DNA from: Bacillota bacterium
GTDB lineage: Bacteria; Bacillota; Clostridia; SK-Y3
DNA length: 55,530 bases
NCBI GenBank assembly: GCA_022360955.1
Contig: JAKSBV010000340.1
Location: forward strand, 1 to 55,530
Direction of reading: 5' to 3'
The notes below the pieces were generated by a model. It saw only the letters and a list, made by a program, of their open reading frames with translations. It had not been told where the DNA came from and did no database searches. The translations under genes and the position numbers were made by a program. How positions within the stretch are numbered: the first letter of the stretch is position 1; each line of letters opens with the position of its first letter. Shown one piece after another: positions 1 through 12,064 of the stretch.

Positions 1-89
1 ACAGGGACGCAAAGTGATCATAGACAAGCGTATCGTAAATGGTGGGTGGTCCATTCTCACCCCTCATCTCTCAGCCCTCAACTATTTTT

Positions 90-198
90 TAGCCTTGGAA
101 TACTAGTTGTTGGAATAATTTTTTTCAGCTAGATTTTATACGGGTGTATTTAGTGGAGGTGAAGAAAATTATTCCAACAACTGGTATTCCAAGGCTAA
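90..198. repeat. Long inverted repeat with arms of about 37 bp
   Basis: The arm at 90-126 (TAGCCTTGGAATACTAGTTG and onward) is almost perfectly inverted at 161-198 (GAAGAAAATTATTCCAACAA and onward to GGCTAA), with a spacer of about 35 bp. Upstream of the left arm (50-85) is an inverted copy of the pyrimidine-rich box (CTCATCTCTCAGCC) found in the other dispersed repeats of this window. The structure would form a strong cruciform or RNA hairpin. It looks like two copies of the same dispersed element inserted head to head. Confidence 0.75.
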
Positions 199-342
199 GA
201 GCCTGTAAGCTTGCGCCGGGCCGCAGCAAAACTCGCTATCGCTCAAACAGTTGCTGCTTCCTCCCTCTGCTGCACTAACAGGCTCTAACCCTTTCCATAA
301 GGTCATTTCCATAATTTTCTTTACCTACACTAAATACACCCG
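141..342. repeat. MITE-like element, about 200 bp, with terminal inverted repeats
   Basis: The left end at 141-174 (CGGGTGTATTTAGTGGAGGT, then AAGAAAATTAT) is matched by an inverted right end at 309-342, with only a few mismatches over about 33 bp. Inside are nested palindromes (AGAGCCTGT with ACAGGCTCT; GCAGCAA with TTGCTGC). There is no coding capacity. The same right terminus recurs at 21303-21338 and a related left terminus near 53290, so this is one copy of a dispersed family. Confidence 0.7.
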
Positions 343-375
343 GTGTTTTTTTAAACTCTTCTTTTTTTACAAAAA

Positions 376-408
376 CCTGCTAAGAAAAATCAAGTCTTTT
401 TTAGCAGG
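376..408. repeat. Hairpin, function unclear
   Basis: CCTGCTAAGAAAA (376-388) pairs with TTTTTTAGCAGG (397-408) and is followed by A-rich DNA. It lies in the 245 bp between the repeat element and the end of the deacetylase gene. It could be a second terminator arm or part of an old insertion. Apart from this and the next terminator I see nothing else between 343 and 587. Confidence 0.4.
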
Positions 409-495
409 AAATAAAAAAAGTTGATTGTAAGTTAATAAGCGTAGAAGTTCCCACATCGTTTCCAATATGCAATACAACTACGCTTTTATAGTACC

Positions 496-528
496 AAAAA
501 TAGCACAGCTTTTAGCTGTACTATTTTT
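496..528 (-). terminator. Terminator of the LysM/deacetylase gene
   Basis: AAAAATAG-ACAGCT pairs with AGCTGT-CTATTTTT around a TTT loop, with flanking A and T runs on both sides. It lies about 60 nt downstream of the leftward gene ending at 588 and could act in both directions. Confidence 0.65.
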
Positions 529-587
529 AGATAGACTTTTTATTTTCCGATACTTCCTTATTAGTTGAACAAATCGATCTCCATCAC

Positions 588-1787
588 TTATCTATAAGCT
601 TGAACGTCTAACATCTCGTCTGTTGTGATAAAGGTATATCCATTTCTATTTAATGTCGTAATTAATTCAGGCAAAGCCCTTACTGTAGCAGACCGGTCTG
701 CCGGTGAATCATGCATAAGGACAATCGAATCCTCTGTAACATTAGTTAACGTATTAATCAATATTTCATCAGAAGTAGTTTCGGCACGCCAATCCGCAGT
801 GTCAATATTCCAATCTATTACTTTGTAGTTTAGATCCTGTAGCTGCTCTATCACACTTTCATTTGCCGCACCGTAAGGAGCACGCATGATAGATGTGGTT
901 AAGCCGCTGACTTCCATAATTGCCTTCTCAGTTTGTTTTATCTCGGAAACTAATCGTTCATTTGTAACTTTGCGAAGGTCAGGATGAGTCCAAGTGTGAT
1001 TACCTATTGTATGACCTTCTTTGATCATTCTATTCACTAATTCAGGCTGTTCTTTAACTTTGCTTCCAAGAAGGAAGAAAGTTGCCTTAGCATTATGGGC
1101 TTTCAGTATATCTAGGATTGCAGGTGTATAGATTTCATCCGGACCATCATCAAATGTCAATGCAATTCTTCTGCTATTGGAAGAACCCTTGAAATAGAAT
1201 GTATCAGGATATTTTTCGGCGCGAGGGTCAACTAAAACGCCGGAGCCTGGTTTTTGGGTATTGGATTTTGAGCCAGGTATAGTCAAAACTTGTCCCACAT
1301 AAATATAGTCCAAATTATTTAAATTGTTTTCCTTAGCTAAAGCAGTCACAGAGACGCCAAATTTCTGCGCAATCAAATATAAGGTATCTCCGGGTTTAAC
1401 AGTATAACTATCGGAGGGTACATATAATATCTGACCAATATAAAGGGTATCCCAGTTCTTTAAGCGATTGGCTTGTGCCAATGCTTCCATAGAAACGCCA
1501 AACTTTTGTGATATTCTATAAAGGCTGTCTCCTGCTTGAACGCGATATGTCACGCTTTGACCGGTTTCCGGGATTATTATCACTTGATTCACAAAAAGCG
1601 TATTTGGACTTTTTAAAAAAGAATTATTTTGTATAAGTTCATTTGTTGTAACCCCATATTTTTCTCCAATACGATATAATGATTCCCCAGGTGTTACTCG
1701 GTGTACTTGGTCTGCATAGGAAAAACTTGGTATAAATAAAACACAAACCATAAATGCTATAATGAGTATTTTAAATAACTTTTTCAC
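588..1787 (-). CDS. Secreted LysM-repeat polysaccharide deacetylase (NodB family)
   Basis: This 399-aa exported protein has an N-terminal signal peptide (residues 1-25, ending SFSYA), three LysM peptidoglycan-binding repeats (about 28-72, 80-124, 128-171) and a C-terminal NodB deacetylase domain (about 205-395). The deacetylase signature is visible: TFDDGPD with the metal-binding and catalytic Asp pair, the H-x3-H metal motif in HTWTH, RAPYG and the LMHD motif near the end. The enzyme probably removes acetyl groups from peptidoglycan or a related N-acetylated glycan outside the membrane. The start is GTG at 1787, with GGGAGG 9 nt upstream. The gene is monocistronic, with terminators on its 3' side. 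Three LysM repeats before NodB suggest a wall-anchored enzyme; a sporulation or germination role is possible but not shown. Confidence 0.9.
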   Translation of the reverse strand: MKKLFKILIIAFMVCVLFIPSFSYADQVHRVTPGESLYRIGEKYGVTTNELIQNNSFLKSPNTLFVNQVIIIPETGQSVTYRVQAGDSLYRISQKFGVSMEALAQANRLKNWDTLYIGQILYVPSDSYTVKPGDTLYLIAQKFGVSVTALAKENNLNNLDYIYVGQVLTIPGSKSNTQKPGSGVLVDPRAEKYPDTFYFKGSSNSRRIALTFDDGPDEIYTPAILDILKAHNAKATFFLLGSKVKEQPELVNRMIKEGHTIGNHTWTHPDLRKVTNERLVSEIKQTEKAIMEVSGLTTSIMRAPYGAANESVIEQLQDLNYKVIDWNIDTADWRAETTSDEILINTLTNVTEDSIVLMHDSPADRSATVRALPELITTLNRNGYTFITTDEMLDVQAYR

Positions 1788-1963
1788 AGGCCTAAACCTC
1801 CCTTCTATCTCCTTTTTTAACGTTACAAGTTTACATATTACATGATTTTATATGTTCTATCAACAAGTAAATAATGGGAGAAAATGTTCTTTCCATACTA
1901 TTCAACTAACATAATGAGGCTGTTGATGAATTTATGATTGTTATGGTGAATCCATTTAAATGA

Positions 1964-2016
1964 AAATATCACCTGAATAATGACAAATACTAAATGTCAT
2001 TATTCAGGTGATATTT
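1964..2016 (-). terminator. Terminator of the gyrB-gyrA operon
   Basis: A 22-bp perfect stem (AAATATCACCTGAATAATGACA with its inverse at 1995-2016) surrounds a short AT loop, with a T run on the plus side. It sits 67 nt past the gyrA stop. The rest of 1788-2082 holds only the 5' side of the deacetylase gene and AT-rich DNA. Confidence 0.8.
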
Positions 2017-2082
2017 TTTTGAACAAATAGCTTTCAACTTAATGGATTTATTGATTTGCCGATTCCATCGTAAAGCCGGTTT

Positions 2083-4542
2083 TTATTCTTCTATATTTTC
2101 ATCCTCATTCGTATCCTGCTCTTCCTCAATTCTTGCAATCCCTACTAAAATAACGTCTTCTTCCATTCGCATCAACGTAACACCCTGTGTCGTTCTGCCC
2201 ATTCTACTGATATCTTTGACTGCTATCCTGATAATGGTTCCCCCATAACTGATTAACATCACGTCATCTTTATCCGTAACAACCTTTATACCTGCCAACT
2301 TTCCTGTTTTTTCAGTCAATCGATAGGTAAGAATACCTTTACCGCCTCTGGTTTGAATACGGTATTCATCTAAATTCGTTTTCTTTCCGAAACCTTTTTC
2401 CGTTACAACCAAAAAGTCCGCATTCTCTCTGACCAATGACATCCCTACTACATAGTCATCTTGATTAAGCGTAATCGCCTTAACACCCTGGGCCGTTCTG
2501 CCCATAGACCTAACATCTGTTTCATTAAATCTTATGGCCATACCGTTGCGGGTACCCAATATCACCTGCTGCTTTCCGTCCGTCAGTTTAACCCTGATTA
2601 ACTCATCGTCTTCTCTCAGTGTAATGGCAGCCAGACCTCTTTTTCTGGCAGTATGATATTCCATCAATCCTGTCTTTTTAATAAAGCCGTTCTTCGTTGT
2701 CATCAATAAATATTTTCCCTCGGTAAACTCTTTCACCGGAATGACGGCCGTTACTTTTTCTCCCGGCTCAAACTCCAATAAGTTCACAATGGCAGTACCT
2801 TTTGCCTGTCTGCCTGCTTCGGGGATTTCATAAGCTTTTAATTTATACATTCTTCCCTTATCGGTAAAAAACAAGATATTATGATGGGTTGTAGTGATAA
2901 ATATATTCTCTACAAAATCTTCTTCCCTCGTACTCAATCCGGCGACCCCTTTTCCGCCTCTTTTTTGATTCTTATAGGTATTGGCCGGTATTCTCTTGAT
3001 ATAACCAAAATGTGTTAACGTAATAACGCTTTCTTCTTCTTCAATGAGATCCTCTATATTGATTTCATCCATCGACGGTACGATTTTCGTTCTTCTTTCA
3101 TCGCCAAATTTTTCTTTAACCACAAGCAATTCTTCTTTGACGATATTTAATACCATTTGTTCATTCGCCAATATATCTTTCAAATGTTTGATAGTCTCTA
3201 AAAGCTCTCTATATTCCTTTTCTATTTTATCTCTTTCCAGGCCGGTTAACCTTGCAAATCTCATGTCCAGAATCGCTTGTGACTGCACATCGGTCAACCC
3301 AAATTCTTCCATTAATCTTTCTTTTGCAATCCCGGGCGTTTGGGAACTGCGAATAACATTTATAATTTCATCGATATGATCAAGGGCTATCTTTAATCCT
3401 TCCAATATGTGCGCCCTTGCTTCTGCTTTATGAAGATCATATTGGGTTCTTCTTGTAATTACTTGTTTCTGAAAATGAATATAATGATCCAATATCTCTC
3501 GCAAATTGAGAATTTTAGGTTCGTTATCCACCAGTGCGAGCATAATCGTACCAAACGTATCCTGCATTTGGGTATTTTTATACAGCTGATTCAACACAAC
3601 ATTTGCGTTGACATCTCTCTTTAATTCTATCACAATCCTCATGCCGTCTCTATCGGACTCATCTCTTAAATCGGCAATACCCTCTATTTTTTTATCTTTT
3701 ACCAGATTCGCGATTTTTTCAATAAGTCGTGCTTTATTAACCTGATAAGGGATTTCCGTTACAACAATCCTCTGTTTTGTAGGGTTTACCTGTTCAATAT
3801 CGGCTTCAGCCCTTAAAATAATCCTGCCTCTTCCTGTCATGTAAGCATCTCTGATGCCCTGCTGTCCCATGATGTTTCCATATGTAGGAAAATCTGGACC
3901 CTTAATATACTGCATCAATTCTTCTATGGTGATATGGGGATTCTCTATCACCGCAATGATCCCGTTGATGACTTCCGTAAGATTATGGGGGGGAATATTC
4001 GTAGCCATACCGACGGCGATACCGGCCGATCCGTTAACCAATAGATTTGGAAATCTTGACGGCAATACCGACGGCTCTTTTAATCGTTCATCAAAGTTCG
4101 GAACAAAATCTACCGTCTCTTTTCCGATATCTGTAAGCATTTCCACTGCTAATTTAGACATTCTTGCTTCCGTATAACGATAGGCTGCCGCAGGGTCACC
4201 ATCAATAGACCCAAAATTTCCATGTCCGTCAATCAGAGTATATCTCAAGGAAAAATCCTGGGCCATTCTTACCAAACTATCGTACACGGCACCATCCCCG
4301 TGAGGATGATATTTTCCCAGTACATCACCGACGGTCGTCGCACATTTTCGATGGGGCTTGTCCGGTGTAAAGCCAGCTTCGTCCATCGTATAAAGGATTC
4401 TTCTATGCACCGGCTTAAGCCCGTCTCTCACATCGGGAAGCGCACGTCTCACAATAACGCTCATGGCATAATCTATATAAGACTTTTTCATTTCTGCCTC
4501 AATATCCACAGGAATGATTTTTTGTCCGGCGTTTTCTATCAT
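2083..4542 (-). CDS. gyrA: DNA gyrase subunit A
   Basis: Breakage-reunion subunit of gyrase (819 aa), which introduces negative supercoils together with GyrB. The catalytic Tyr is Tyr123 in YRYTEARM. The GyrA box is present as QKRGGKG in the C-terminal wrapping domain, which has the repeated blades typical of the family, and the C-terminus is acidic. The quinolone-resistance region reads [10 protein letters not shown]: Gly84 stands where E. coli has Ser83, while Asp88 (E. coli Asp87) is kept. The gene is the last of the leftward operon that starts at dnaA and is followed by a strong terminator. A GGAGGAATGA sequence lies just upstream of the ATG. Length and motifs are normal. Confidence 0.98.
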   Translation of the reverse strand: MIENAGQKIIPVDIEAEMKKSYIDYAMSVIVRRALPDVRDGLKPVHRRILYTMDEAGFTPDKPHRKCATTVGDVLGKYHPHGDGAVYDSLVRMAQDFSLRYTLIDGHGNFGSIDGDPAAAYRYTEARMSKLAVEMLTDIGKETVDFVPNFDERLKEPSVLPSRFPNLLVNGSAGIAVGMATNIPPHNLTEVINGIIAVIENPHITIEELMQYIKGPDFPTYGNIMGQQGIRDAYMTGRGRIILRAEADIEQVNPTKQRIVVTEIPYQVNKARLIEKIANLVKDKKIEGIADLRDESDRDGMRIVIELKRDVNANVVLNQLYKNTQMQDTFGTIMLALVDNEPKILNLREILDHYIHFQKQVITRRTQYDLHKAEARAHILEGLKIALDHIDEIINVIRSSQTPGIAKERLMEEFGLTDVQSQAILDMRFARLTGLERDKIEKEYRELLETIKHLKDILANEQMVLNIVKEELLVVKEKFGDERRTKIVPSMDEINIEDLIEEEESVITLTHFGYIKRIPANTYKNQKRGGKGVAGLSTREEDFVENIFITTTHHNILFFTDKGRMYKLKAYEIPEAGRQAKGTAIVNLLEFEPGEKVTAVIPVKEFTEGKYLLMTTKNGFIKKTGLMEYHTARKRGLAAITLREDDELIRVKLTDGKQQVILGTRNGMAIRFNETDVRSMGRTAQGVKAITLNQDDYVVGMSLVRENADFLVVTEKGFGKKTNLDEYRIQTRGGKGILTYRLTEKTGKLAGIKVVTDKDDVMLISYGGTIIRIAVKDISRMGRTTQGVTLMRMEEDVILVGIARIEEEQDTNEDENIEE

Positions 4543-4655
4543 GATTCATTCCTCCTACCTAATCTTATTGTACTCGTTGAGATGTTAGTCACTGTACAAT
4601 TAAGTAATATATATTCTACTAAAAGCTATCCACTGTCAACTATACACTGCTTTTC

Positions 4656-6590
<1,935 letters not shown>

Positions 6591-6630
6591 TCACCGTACT
6601 GAAAATCGTGATTTAAATTGTGAACTATGA

Positions 6631-6900
6631 TTAAATATTTGCTATACTGTCCATATACCCGGCTCTTTTATAAAGTGTTGCAGATGAAATCGGAGATAGA
6701 TAGATTTTGCTTTTCTTTTCTATTTCCGTAATAATAAAAGACTTCGGCAAATCATCAGAAATATTGACGATAAATCCTTCTTCTTCAGCTACTTTTAAAA
6801 ACTCTTTACTTATTTTTGAAATCGTGGTTGTCTCAAGGTCTAAAATTGCGATGACATCTTTTAGCCTTACAACAATATCTCCACCTAAATGCAAAAACAT
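6631..6900 (-). CDS. remB: RemA/RemB-family regulator (DUF370)
   Basis: Small 89-aa protein of the DUF370 (RemA/RemB, extracellular-matrix regulatory) family, starting MFLHLGGDIVVRLKDVIAIL. In Bacillus subtilis the homologue between recF and gyrB is RemB (YaaB), and the position here is the same. The ATG at 6900 is preceded by GGAGG at 8 nt; the longer reading frame upstream lacks a ribosome site. The paralogue RemA is a DNA-binding protein that activates matrix genes. For RemB the role is less clear, so only the family assignment is firm. Confidence 0.9.
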   Translation of the reverse strand: MFLHLGGDIVVRLKDVIAILDLETTTISKISKEFLKVAEEEGFIVNISDDLPKSFIITEIEKKSKIYLSPISSATLYKRAGYMDSIANI

Positions 6901-6945
6901 TTTATTTTCCTCCATTATTTTAGTCCACATTTCATGGTCAGCGCT

Positions 6946-8049
6946 TTAAAATATCCTTCCATTTTCAACTCTATAAAAAGCAATATGGTCCTTTTTCTCA
7001 AATCCGTCTATTGCCGTACACGTAATCATCACCTGGTTGTTTACAATACTGTTCATAATATAGTTTTGTCTATTTCGATCCAATTCAGACATAATATCAT
7101 CTAATAAAAGTATCGGATTTTCTCCTATATCTTCTTTAATTAATTCCATTTCCGCCATTTTTAACGAAAGCACCACTGTTCTTTGTTGTCCCTGGGAACC
7201 ATAGTGTTTCACTTCATGGTCATTAATCATTAATTTCATATCGTCTCTGTGGGGTCCAATATACGTGATGCCTTTCTCTATTTCTCTTTTCCTATAGCTG
7301 TCTAATTTTTTTGCGAATGCGCTTTTGATCTCCGATACATTGTCTATATCCTCTTTTATTCCGATATTGGTTTGATATTGAATGTGTAACCTCTCCGCAC
7401 CTTGTGTAATATTTGAATGTATTACGGCAGCAATGTCTTTTAACTTTTTTACAAATGCCACCCTGCTAGCTATAATCCTTGACCCGCATTCTATGAGTTC
7501 TTCATCCCAAACCGATAACGTATCCAGAAGTTTTCTTTTAATACCGATTGTCTTTAACAGATTGTTTCTCTGATTCAAAATTTTAATGTATTGTTGTAAA
7601 TTGTAAAAATAATTGGGTCTTAATTGACTGATCAAGATATCTAAAAATTTTCTGCGCTGTAAAGGCCCCTCCTTAATGATATTTAAATCTTCCGGAGAAA
7701 ACATAACTGCATTGAAAAATCCCATTAACTCTCCTATTTTATTAATGGGGACATCATTTATTTTTATTCTCTTTTTCTGGTCCGAAGATAGGATTATTTC
7801 TCCCGTATTGGACCCGTTTCTATTTTCAAAACTCATTTTTAAATTAGCGTACTGATTATTAAATTGTATGATTTCTTTATTTTTATTTGTACGAAAAGAT
7901 TTACCGGTAGTAAATAAGTATATAGATTCAAGGATATTTGTTTTCCCCTGAGCGTTATTTCCGTAAATAACATTCACTTCTTTTCCAAAACTTATATCAG
8001 CATAGTCATAATTCCGATAATTCTTAAGTTTTATATCATGAACGTACAT
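6946..8049 (-). CDS. recF: DNA replication and repair protein RecF
   Basis: SMC-like ATPase (367 aa) that helps load RecA at gaps through RecFOR. The Walker A motif is YGNNAQGKTNILESIY near the N-terminus, the signature region is GSQGQQRTVVLSLKMAE, and Walker B/D-loop is LLLDDIMSELD. The ATG at 8049 has GAGG about 8 nt upstream. The gene sits in its usual place, 10 nt after yaaA and 45 nt before remB, so it is co-transcribed. Confidence 0.97.
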   Translation of the reverse strand: MYVHDIKLKNYRNYDYADISFGKEVNVIYGNNAQGKTNILESIYLFTTGKSFRTNKNKEIIQFNNQYANLKMSFENRNGSNTGEIILSSDQKKRIKINDVPINKIGELMGFFNAVMFSPEDLNIIKEGPLQRRKFLDILISQLRPNYFYNLQQYIKILNQRNNLLKTIGIKRKLLDTLSVWDEELIECGSRIIASRVAFVKKLKDIAAVIHSNITQGAERLHIQYQTNIGIKEDIDNVSEIKSAFAKKLDSYRKREIEKGITYIGPHRDDMKLMINDHEVKHYGSQGQQRTVVLSLKMAEMELIKEDIGENPILLLDDIMSELDRNRQNYIMNSIVNNQVMITCTAIDGFEKKDHIAFYRVENGRIF

Positions 8050-8059
8050 CAAATATCCT

Positions 8060-8275
8060 CTATTCTACCATAAACTCAATGTGTTCTTCAAATTTAATGT
8101 CAACATGATCCCCAGGATATACTTTTTTGCCTCTTTGTAAACAGACTTGTCCGTTTATTTTTACAAAGCCTTCCGTTACCAAATACTTTGCATCCGTTCC
8201 TGCACCTACGATACCGGCCCACTTAAGCAGTTGATCAAGCTTGATATATTCCGTATGAATTTTCAGTTTTTCCAT
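8060..8275 (-). CDS. yaaA: S4-domain RNA-binding protein YaaA
   Basis: 71-aa protein made almost wholly of an S4 RNA-binding fold (LDQLLKWAGIVGAGTDAKYL, then VKINGQVCLQRGKKVYPGD). This is the small YaaA/RlbA-type protein that lies between dnaN and recF in most Firmicutes. Its partner RNA is thought to be ribosomal, from work on homologues. The ATG at 8275 has AGGGAG upstream. Confidence 0.92.
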   Translation of the reverse strand: MEKLKIHTEYIKLDQLLKWAGIVGAGTDAKYLVTEGFVKINGQVCLQRGKKVYPGDHVDIKFEEHIEFMVE

Positions 8276-8372
8276 AAGTCACTCCCTATGATAGGTTTCG
8301 CACCAAATCCTTTATATATTCAGCCCAAAAGTGCAAAATCATATATCTTTTATATGCATTGATTCACCGACA

Positions 8373-9482
8373 TCACTCTTGTCTGAGCCTAACAGGCAGT
8401 ACCAGATATATAAAAGCATTTCCTTCCACCGGCTTTATGATACACGGACTTAGGCTATTGTTAAATTCCAATAGTACTTCGTCACAATCACATGTTTTAA
8501 GCGCATCCAATAGATATTTATGATTAAAGCCGATTTCCAGATCCTCTCCAAGTGTTTCTACCCCTATGGAATCCTGCACATTTCCCATATCGGTTATACA
8601 GCTGATCACTATTTTGTCCATTTCTATATTGAGCCTTACAGGATATTTTTTATTGTCCGACGTAATAATAAGTGCTGCACGCTCAATGCTGTCTATAAGG
8701 GGTTTTGCAGATGCTTTTACCGTCAAACTGTGTTCTGCAGGTATGATTTGTTTATAATTTAAAAATTCACCTTCTAATAATCGTGAGACAATTCTGCAGT
8801 TGTCGAACTCAAAAAGTACATGTTTATCCGTCGTATAAATGGCAATGTCTTGGTCATCTTCTTTGATAATCTTTGAAATCTCATTGAGTGTTTTTCCGGG
8901 CACCACAAAAGAGATTTGACCCTCGGCATGATCAATGATTTCTTTTCTAAGGGCAAGACGATACCCATCTACCGAAACAATCGTTAGTTCTTTATTTTCA
9001 ATTTCTATTAATGAACCTGTTAAAATTAACTTGTTTTCATTGGTACCTACGGCAAAAATCGTTTCTCTAATCATACTCCTGAGTTTTTGCTGAGGAATGA
9101 TCAATGCACTTTCTTCTTTTTGTACACTGGGCAGTTCCGGAAATTCGGAAGCAGTAATGGCCATAATATTGAATTCGGAATTTCCACATTTGATCGTCGT
9201 ATGATGATTATCTTCCACTTCAATATTGACAATATCATTAGGCAGCTTTCTGATAATTTCTCCGAATATTTTAGAACTCAGTACAACGGAGCCTTTTTGC
9301 TCTATGGTGGCCTCAACCGTACATTCTATTCCGAGCTCAAGGTCGTTACCCGTTAATTTCAGATTTTCGTCGGCCTCTAATAATATACCTTCCAGAATAG
9401 GTAGTGTAGATTTAGGAGAAACAGCTTTTTGGACAATATTTATATTTTCCAGTAAGATATTTTTTTCGCAGGATAGTTTCAT
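8373..9482 (-). CDS. dnaN: DNA polymerase III beta subunit (sliding clamp)
   Basis: 369-aa beta clamp with the three-fold repeated domain architecture and the typical C-terminus ending YLVLPVRLR. It encircles DNA, tethers polymerase III and recruits clamp-binding proteins. The start ATG at 9482 follows AAAGGAG. A perfect DnaA box lies between that ribosome site and the ATG, so DnaA bound at the origin could touch dnaN expression directly. It lies downstream of dnaA in the same operon. Confidence 0.98.
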   Translation of the reverse strand: MKLSCEKNILLENINIVQKAVSPKSTLPILEGILLEADENLKLTGNDLELGIECTVEATIEQKGSVVLSSKIFGEIIRKLPNDIVNIEVEDNHHTTIKCGNSEFNIMAITASEFPELPSVQKEESALIIPQQKLRSMIRETIFAVGTNENKLILTGSLIEIENKELTIVSVDGYRLALRKEIIDHAEGQISFVVPGKTLNEISKIIKEDDQDIAIYTTDKHVLFEFDNCRIVSRLLEGEFLNYKQIIPAEHSLTVKASAKPLIDSIERAALIITSDNKKYPVRLNIEMDKIVISCITDMGNVQDSIGVETLGEDLEIGFNHKYLLDALKTCDCDEVLLEFNNSLSPCIIKPVEGNAFIYLVLPVRLRQE

Positions 9483-9483
9483 C

Positions 9484-9721
9484 TGTGGATAACTCCTTTT
9501 ATGTTATTTTATATAAAAAAGTAAATAATTTATAGTAATCTTAGTAATAAGACTTGTTATTTCTGTGGACAATGTCTTTGTAAGGCATAAAAGCTTTGTT
9601 TGACAATGTTTATATGTTGTTCATAACTATGATCTGTTTATAAACACAAACAACAGGCCAAAAATTGATAGAAAATTATACACAGTTTTATAACAGTTCA
9701 TACACACCCTTCTGTGGATGA
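9484..9721. promoter_or_regulatory. DnaA-box cluster between dnaA and dnaN (second half of oriC)
   Basis: Boxes are seen at 9484-9492 (TGTGGATAA, a perfect box on the minus strand), 9564-9572 (TGTGGACAA, one mismatch), 9676-9684 (TTATACACA, one mismatch) and 9713-9721 (TGTGGATGA, one mismatch). With the cluster upstream of dnaA this makes the bipartite origin known from B. subtilis, where box groups flank dnaA. The region also carries the dnaN leader. Confidence 0.75.
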
Positions 9722-9753
9722 TTACTTAATACGTTGAACGGGTCATATCTTTA

Positions 9754-11103
9754 TTATTTACCTTTAATGTTTTTAATTAATTGATCAATTATTTTTTTGA
9801 CTTCTGCATCTTTTTCTATATTCTTTTCAATTTTACCGATGGCATGCAATACCGTTGTATGGTCTCTTCCCCCAAAATCTTCTCCGATCTTCGGGAGTGA
9901 TAATTCGGTAAGATCTCTGCACAAATACATTGCAATCTGTCTAGGATAAGCAATATTTTTTGTTCTCCTTTTTGATTTGAAATCTTCCGTTCTAATATTA
10001 AAATATTTCGATACCGTTTCCTGAATAAGTTTTGGTGTAATGACCCTATTGCTATTAGCGGAAAAGTAATCCTTTAGGGCTTCGTCGGCAAGCTCTTGGG
10101 TTATTTCTTGTTTGACCAATGCGCTAAAAGCGATAATGCGGTTTAAAGCCCCTTCCAATTCTCTAATATTGGATTTGATTTTGTTGGCTACATATATCAG
10201 TATTTCATCAGGAACTTGAAGTTTTTCCGTTTGGGCCTTCTTTCTTAAGATTGCAATTCTTGTTTCCAAATCCGGAGGTTGAATGTCACCGATTAAACCC
10301 CATTCGAATCTCGAGCGCAGTCTTTCTTCTAAAGTGTGAATTTCTTTGGGTGTTCTGTCGCTTGTCAGAATAATTTGTTTGTTTGCCTCATGTAATGTAT
10401 TAAAGGTATGGAAAAATTCTTCCTGGGTTCTTTCTTTTCCCGCAATAAATTGAATATCGTCTACCAGTAATACGTCCATAGACCTGTATTTGCTTCTGAA
10501 TTCTTCGTTTCTATCATCTTTAATGGCATTGATTAGTTCATTCGTAAATTTTTCCGATGATACATATACCACTTTGGCCGAGGGATTTTGGTTTAATATA
10601 TAATGTCCGATTGCGTGCATTAAATGGGTCTTTCCCAATCCGACGCCTCCATATAGAAAAAGGGGATTATACGTTTTAGCGGGTGATTCGGCAACGGCCA
10701 ATGAGGCTGCGTGCGCAAATCGATTGCTGTTGCCTACTACAAACGTATCAAAGGTGTATTTCGGAATAAGTGTTATATTATTTGATTCGTCGTGATGTTC
10801 TTTTTCATCAGTTTCATCAAGGGAAACATCATCTGTTTTTTTGCTTTCTTTTTCATTTAAAATGATAACTGTTAGATTATATTCTATTGACGATACGGCA
10901 GATAGTGAGTTTGAGATTAGCGGAAGATATCTGCCTACGATAATATTTTTATTAAAATCATTTGGAACACCTAGAATCATTGAATCATCGGATAATGAAA
11001 CAGGCACAATGGTTTTAATCCACGTATTATAGCCCACTTCAGTAATCTCGGATTTAATTATCTTTAGCGTTTCATCCCATATTTCTGATAATCTTTTGTT
11101 CAT
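9754..11103 (-). CDS. dnaA: Chromosomal replication initiator DnaA
   Basis: 449-aa AAA+ initiator that binds DnaA boxes, melts the origin and loads the helicase. Domain I is at 1-85, an acidic linker (domain II) at about 86-115, and the AAA+ domain carries Walker [16 protein letters not shown] and Walker B LLVDDIQF. Domain IV has the box-binding helix [12 protein letters not shown] near the C-terminus. The ATG at 11103 is preceded by AGGAGG. It is the first gene of the leftward dnaA-dnaN-yaaA-recF-remB-gyrB-gyrA block, and DnaA boxes on both sides imply autoregulation. Confidence 0.99.
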   Translation of the reverse strand: MNKRLSEIWDETLKIIKSEITEVGYNTWIKTIVPVSLSDDSMILGVPNDFNKNIIVGRYLPLISNSLSAVSSIEYNLTVIILNEKESKKTDDVSLDETDEKEHHDESNNITLIPKYTFDTFVVGNSNRFAHAASLAVAESPAKTYNPLFLYGGVGLGKTHLMHAIGHYILNQNPSAKVVYVSSEKFTNELINAIKDDRNEEFRSKYRSMDVLLVDDIQFIAGKERTQEEFFHTFNTLHEANKQIILTSDRTPKEIHTLEERLRSRFEWGLIGDIQPPDLETRIAILRKKAQTEKLQVPDEILIYVANKIKSNIRELEGALNRIIAFSALVKQEITQELADEALKDYFSANSNRVITPKLIQETVSKYFNIRTEDFKSKRRTKNIAYPRQIAMYLCRDLTELSLPKIGEDFGGRDHTTVLHAIGKIEKNIEKDAEVKKIIDQLIKNIKGK

Positions 11104-11650
11104 AAGTGTTCCTCCTAAGTTATCTTACTTACATCTTTAACAATTTTGATAAAAATTAGTATAATAAAAAAAAATAAACAAATAATAATTAAGTTATCAA
11201 CATACTTATAAACAGTTGTGGATAACTGTATAATATATATTGATAATGTTAGTAAGTATAAAATACTTTTACGATGTATATAATACAAAATGAAAAAATT
11301 ATATATTATTCACAATATTGTTAATTAAATTATTGACAGATAAAACCTGATGGAATACATTATTTTTAGAAATTTGTCAAAAAAATATTAACAGGTTTAT
11401 CCACAAGTTGTGAGTAAGTCATCAAAAATAGAGTGAAAGTGTAAAAAGTTATCAACAAGTATTAATAATATATCAAATTTATCAACAATATTCAATGAAA
11501 AAATATAAAATAGGAATAATGTACTATAAATAATTTTTCTATATGGGCGTACAACAGGCATTTTAAGATTTTTAACGTATGTAAAAATTTAAATAATTTG
11601 GATATATAAATCTTTTGTTATTTGGATTTTTGTATTTTTGTTGATCTTTC
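11104..11650. other. Chromosomal origin of replication (oriC) with DnaA boxes and AT-rich unwinding DNA
   Basis: DnaA boxes: 11194-11202 TTATCAACA, 11217-11225 TGTGGATAA (perfect, minus strand), 11306-11314 TTATTCACA, 11397-11405 TTATCCACA (perfect), 11449-11457 and 11479-11487 TTATCAACA. The stretch around 11490-11650 is very AT-rich and is the likely unwinding element. Genes point away on both sides (dnaA left, rpmH right), which is the standard organisation of a Firmicute origin. The dnaA promoter must also lie near 11120-11280, but I cannot place it confidently. Confidence 0.88.
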
Positions 11651-11680
11651 TTGACATTTATCAATTATTTAATATATAAT
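11651..11680 (+). promoter_or_regulatory. SigA-type promoter of rpmH-rnpA
   Basis: TTGACA (11651-11656) and TATAAT (11675-11680) are separated by 18 bp and face rpmH. The leader to the start codon is about 135 nt. Confidence 0.75.
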
Positions 11681-11824
11681 TGAAACAGTGTCTAAAAATT
11701 ATTATTACGGAACCTTAGATAACAAATGGGATTGTATGATGTTATTATGGTGGGTAGTGGTCTCTTATCATGAATATGATATTTGGCCAGTATTCATCTC
11801 TAGCTCTAAAAGGGGGTGTTAAGA

Positions 11825-11959
11825 TTGATAAGAACCTATCAGCCGAAAAAAAGACAGAGAAAAAAAGAACATGGTTTTAGAAAAAGAATGCGTACTAAAA
11901 ATGGAAGAAAGATATTGGCTAGAAGAAGACAAAGAGGCAGAAAAAGACTGTCGCATTAA
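11825..11959 (+). CDS. rpmH: Ribosomal protein bL34
   Basis: 44-aa, highly basic protein of the large ribosomal subunit. After the start it reads [20 protein letters not shown] and ends KRLSH, which is the bL34 family signature at full length. The start is a TTG, preceded by AGGGGGTG about 6 nt upstream; no ATG fits. It is the first gene of the rightward operon and sits at the origin edge as in most bacteria. Confidence 0.95.
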   Translation: MIRTYQPKKRQRKKEHGFRKRMRTKNGRKILARRRQRGRKRLSH

Positions 11960-11960
11960 G

Positions 11961-11984
11961 AGGCCACTTTTAGTGGTCTTTTTG
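11961..11984 (+). terminator. Attenuator or terminator between rpmH and rnpA
   Basis: AGGCCAC pairs with GTGGTCT around a short AT loop and is followed by TTTTTG. Being weak and intra-operonic, it probably lets rpmH be expressed well above rnpA. Confidence 0.6.
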
Positions 11985-12064
11985 TATAAATAGGAGGAAA
12001 ATAGTTGGGGATTTGGTTAAAAAGTGATCGGTGCAATCATCGTTTGCTTTAATAGGGAAGAGTT

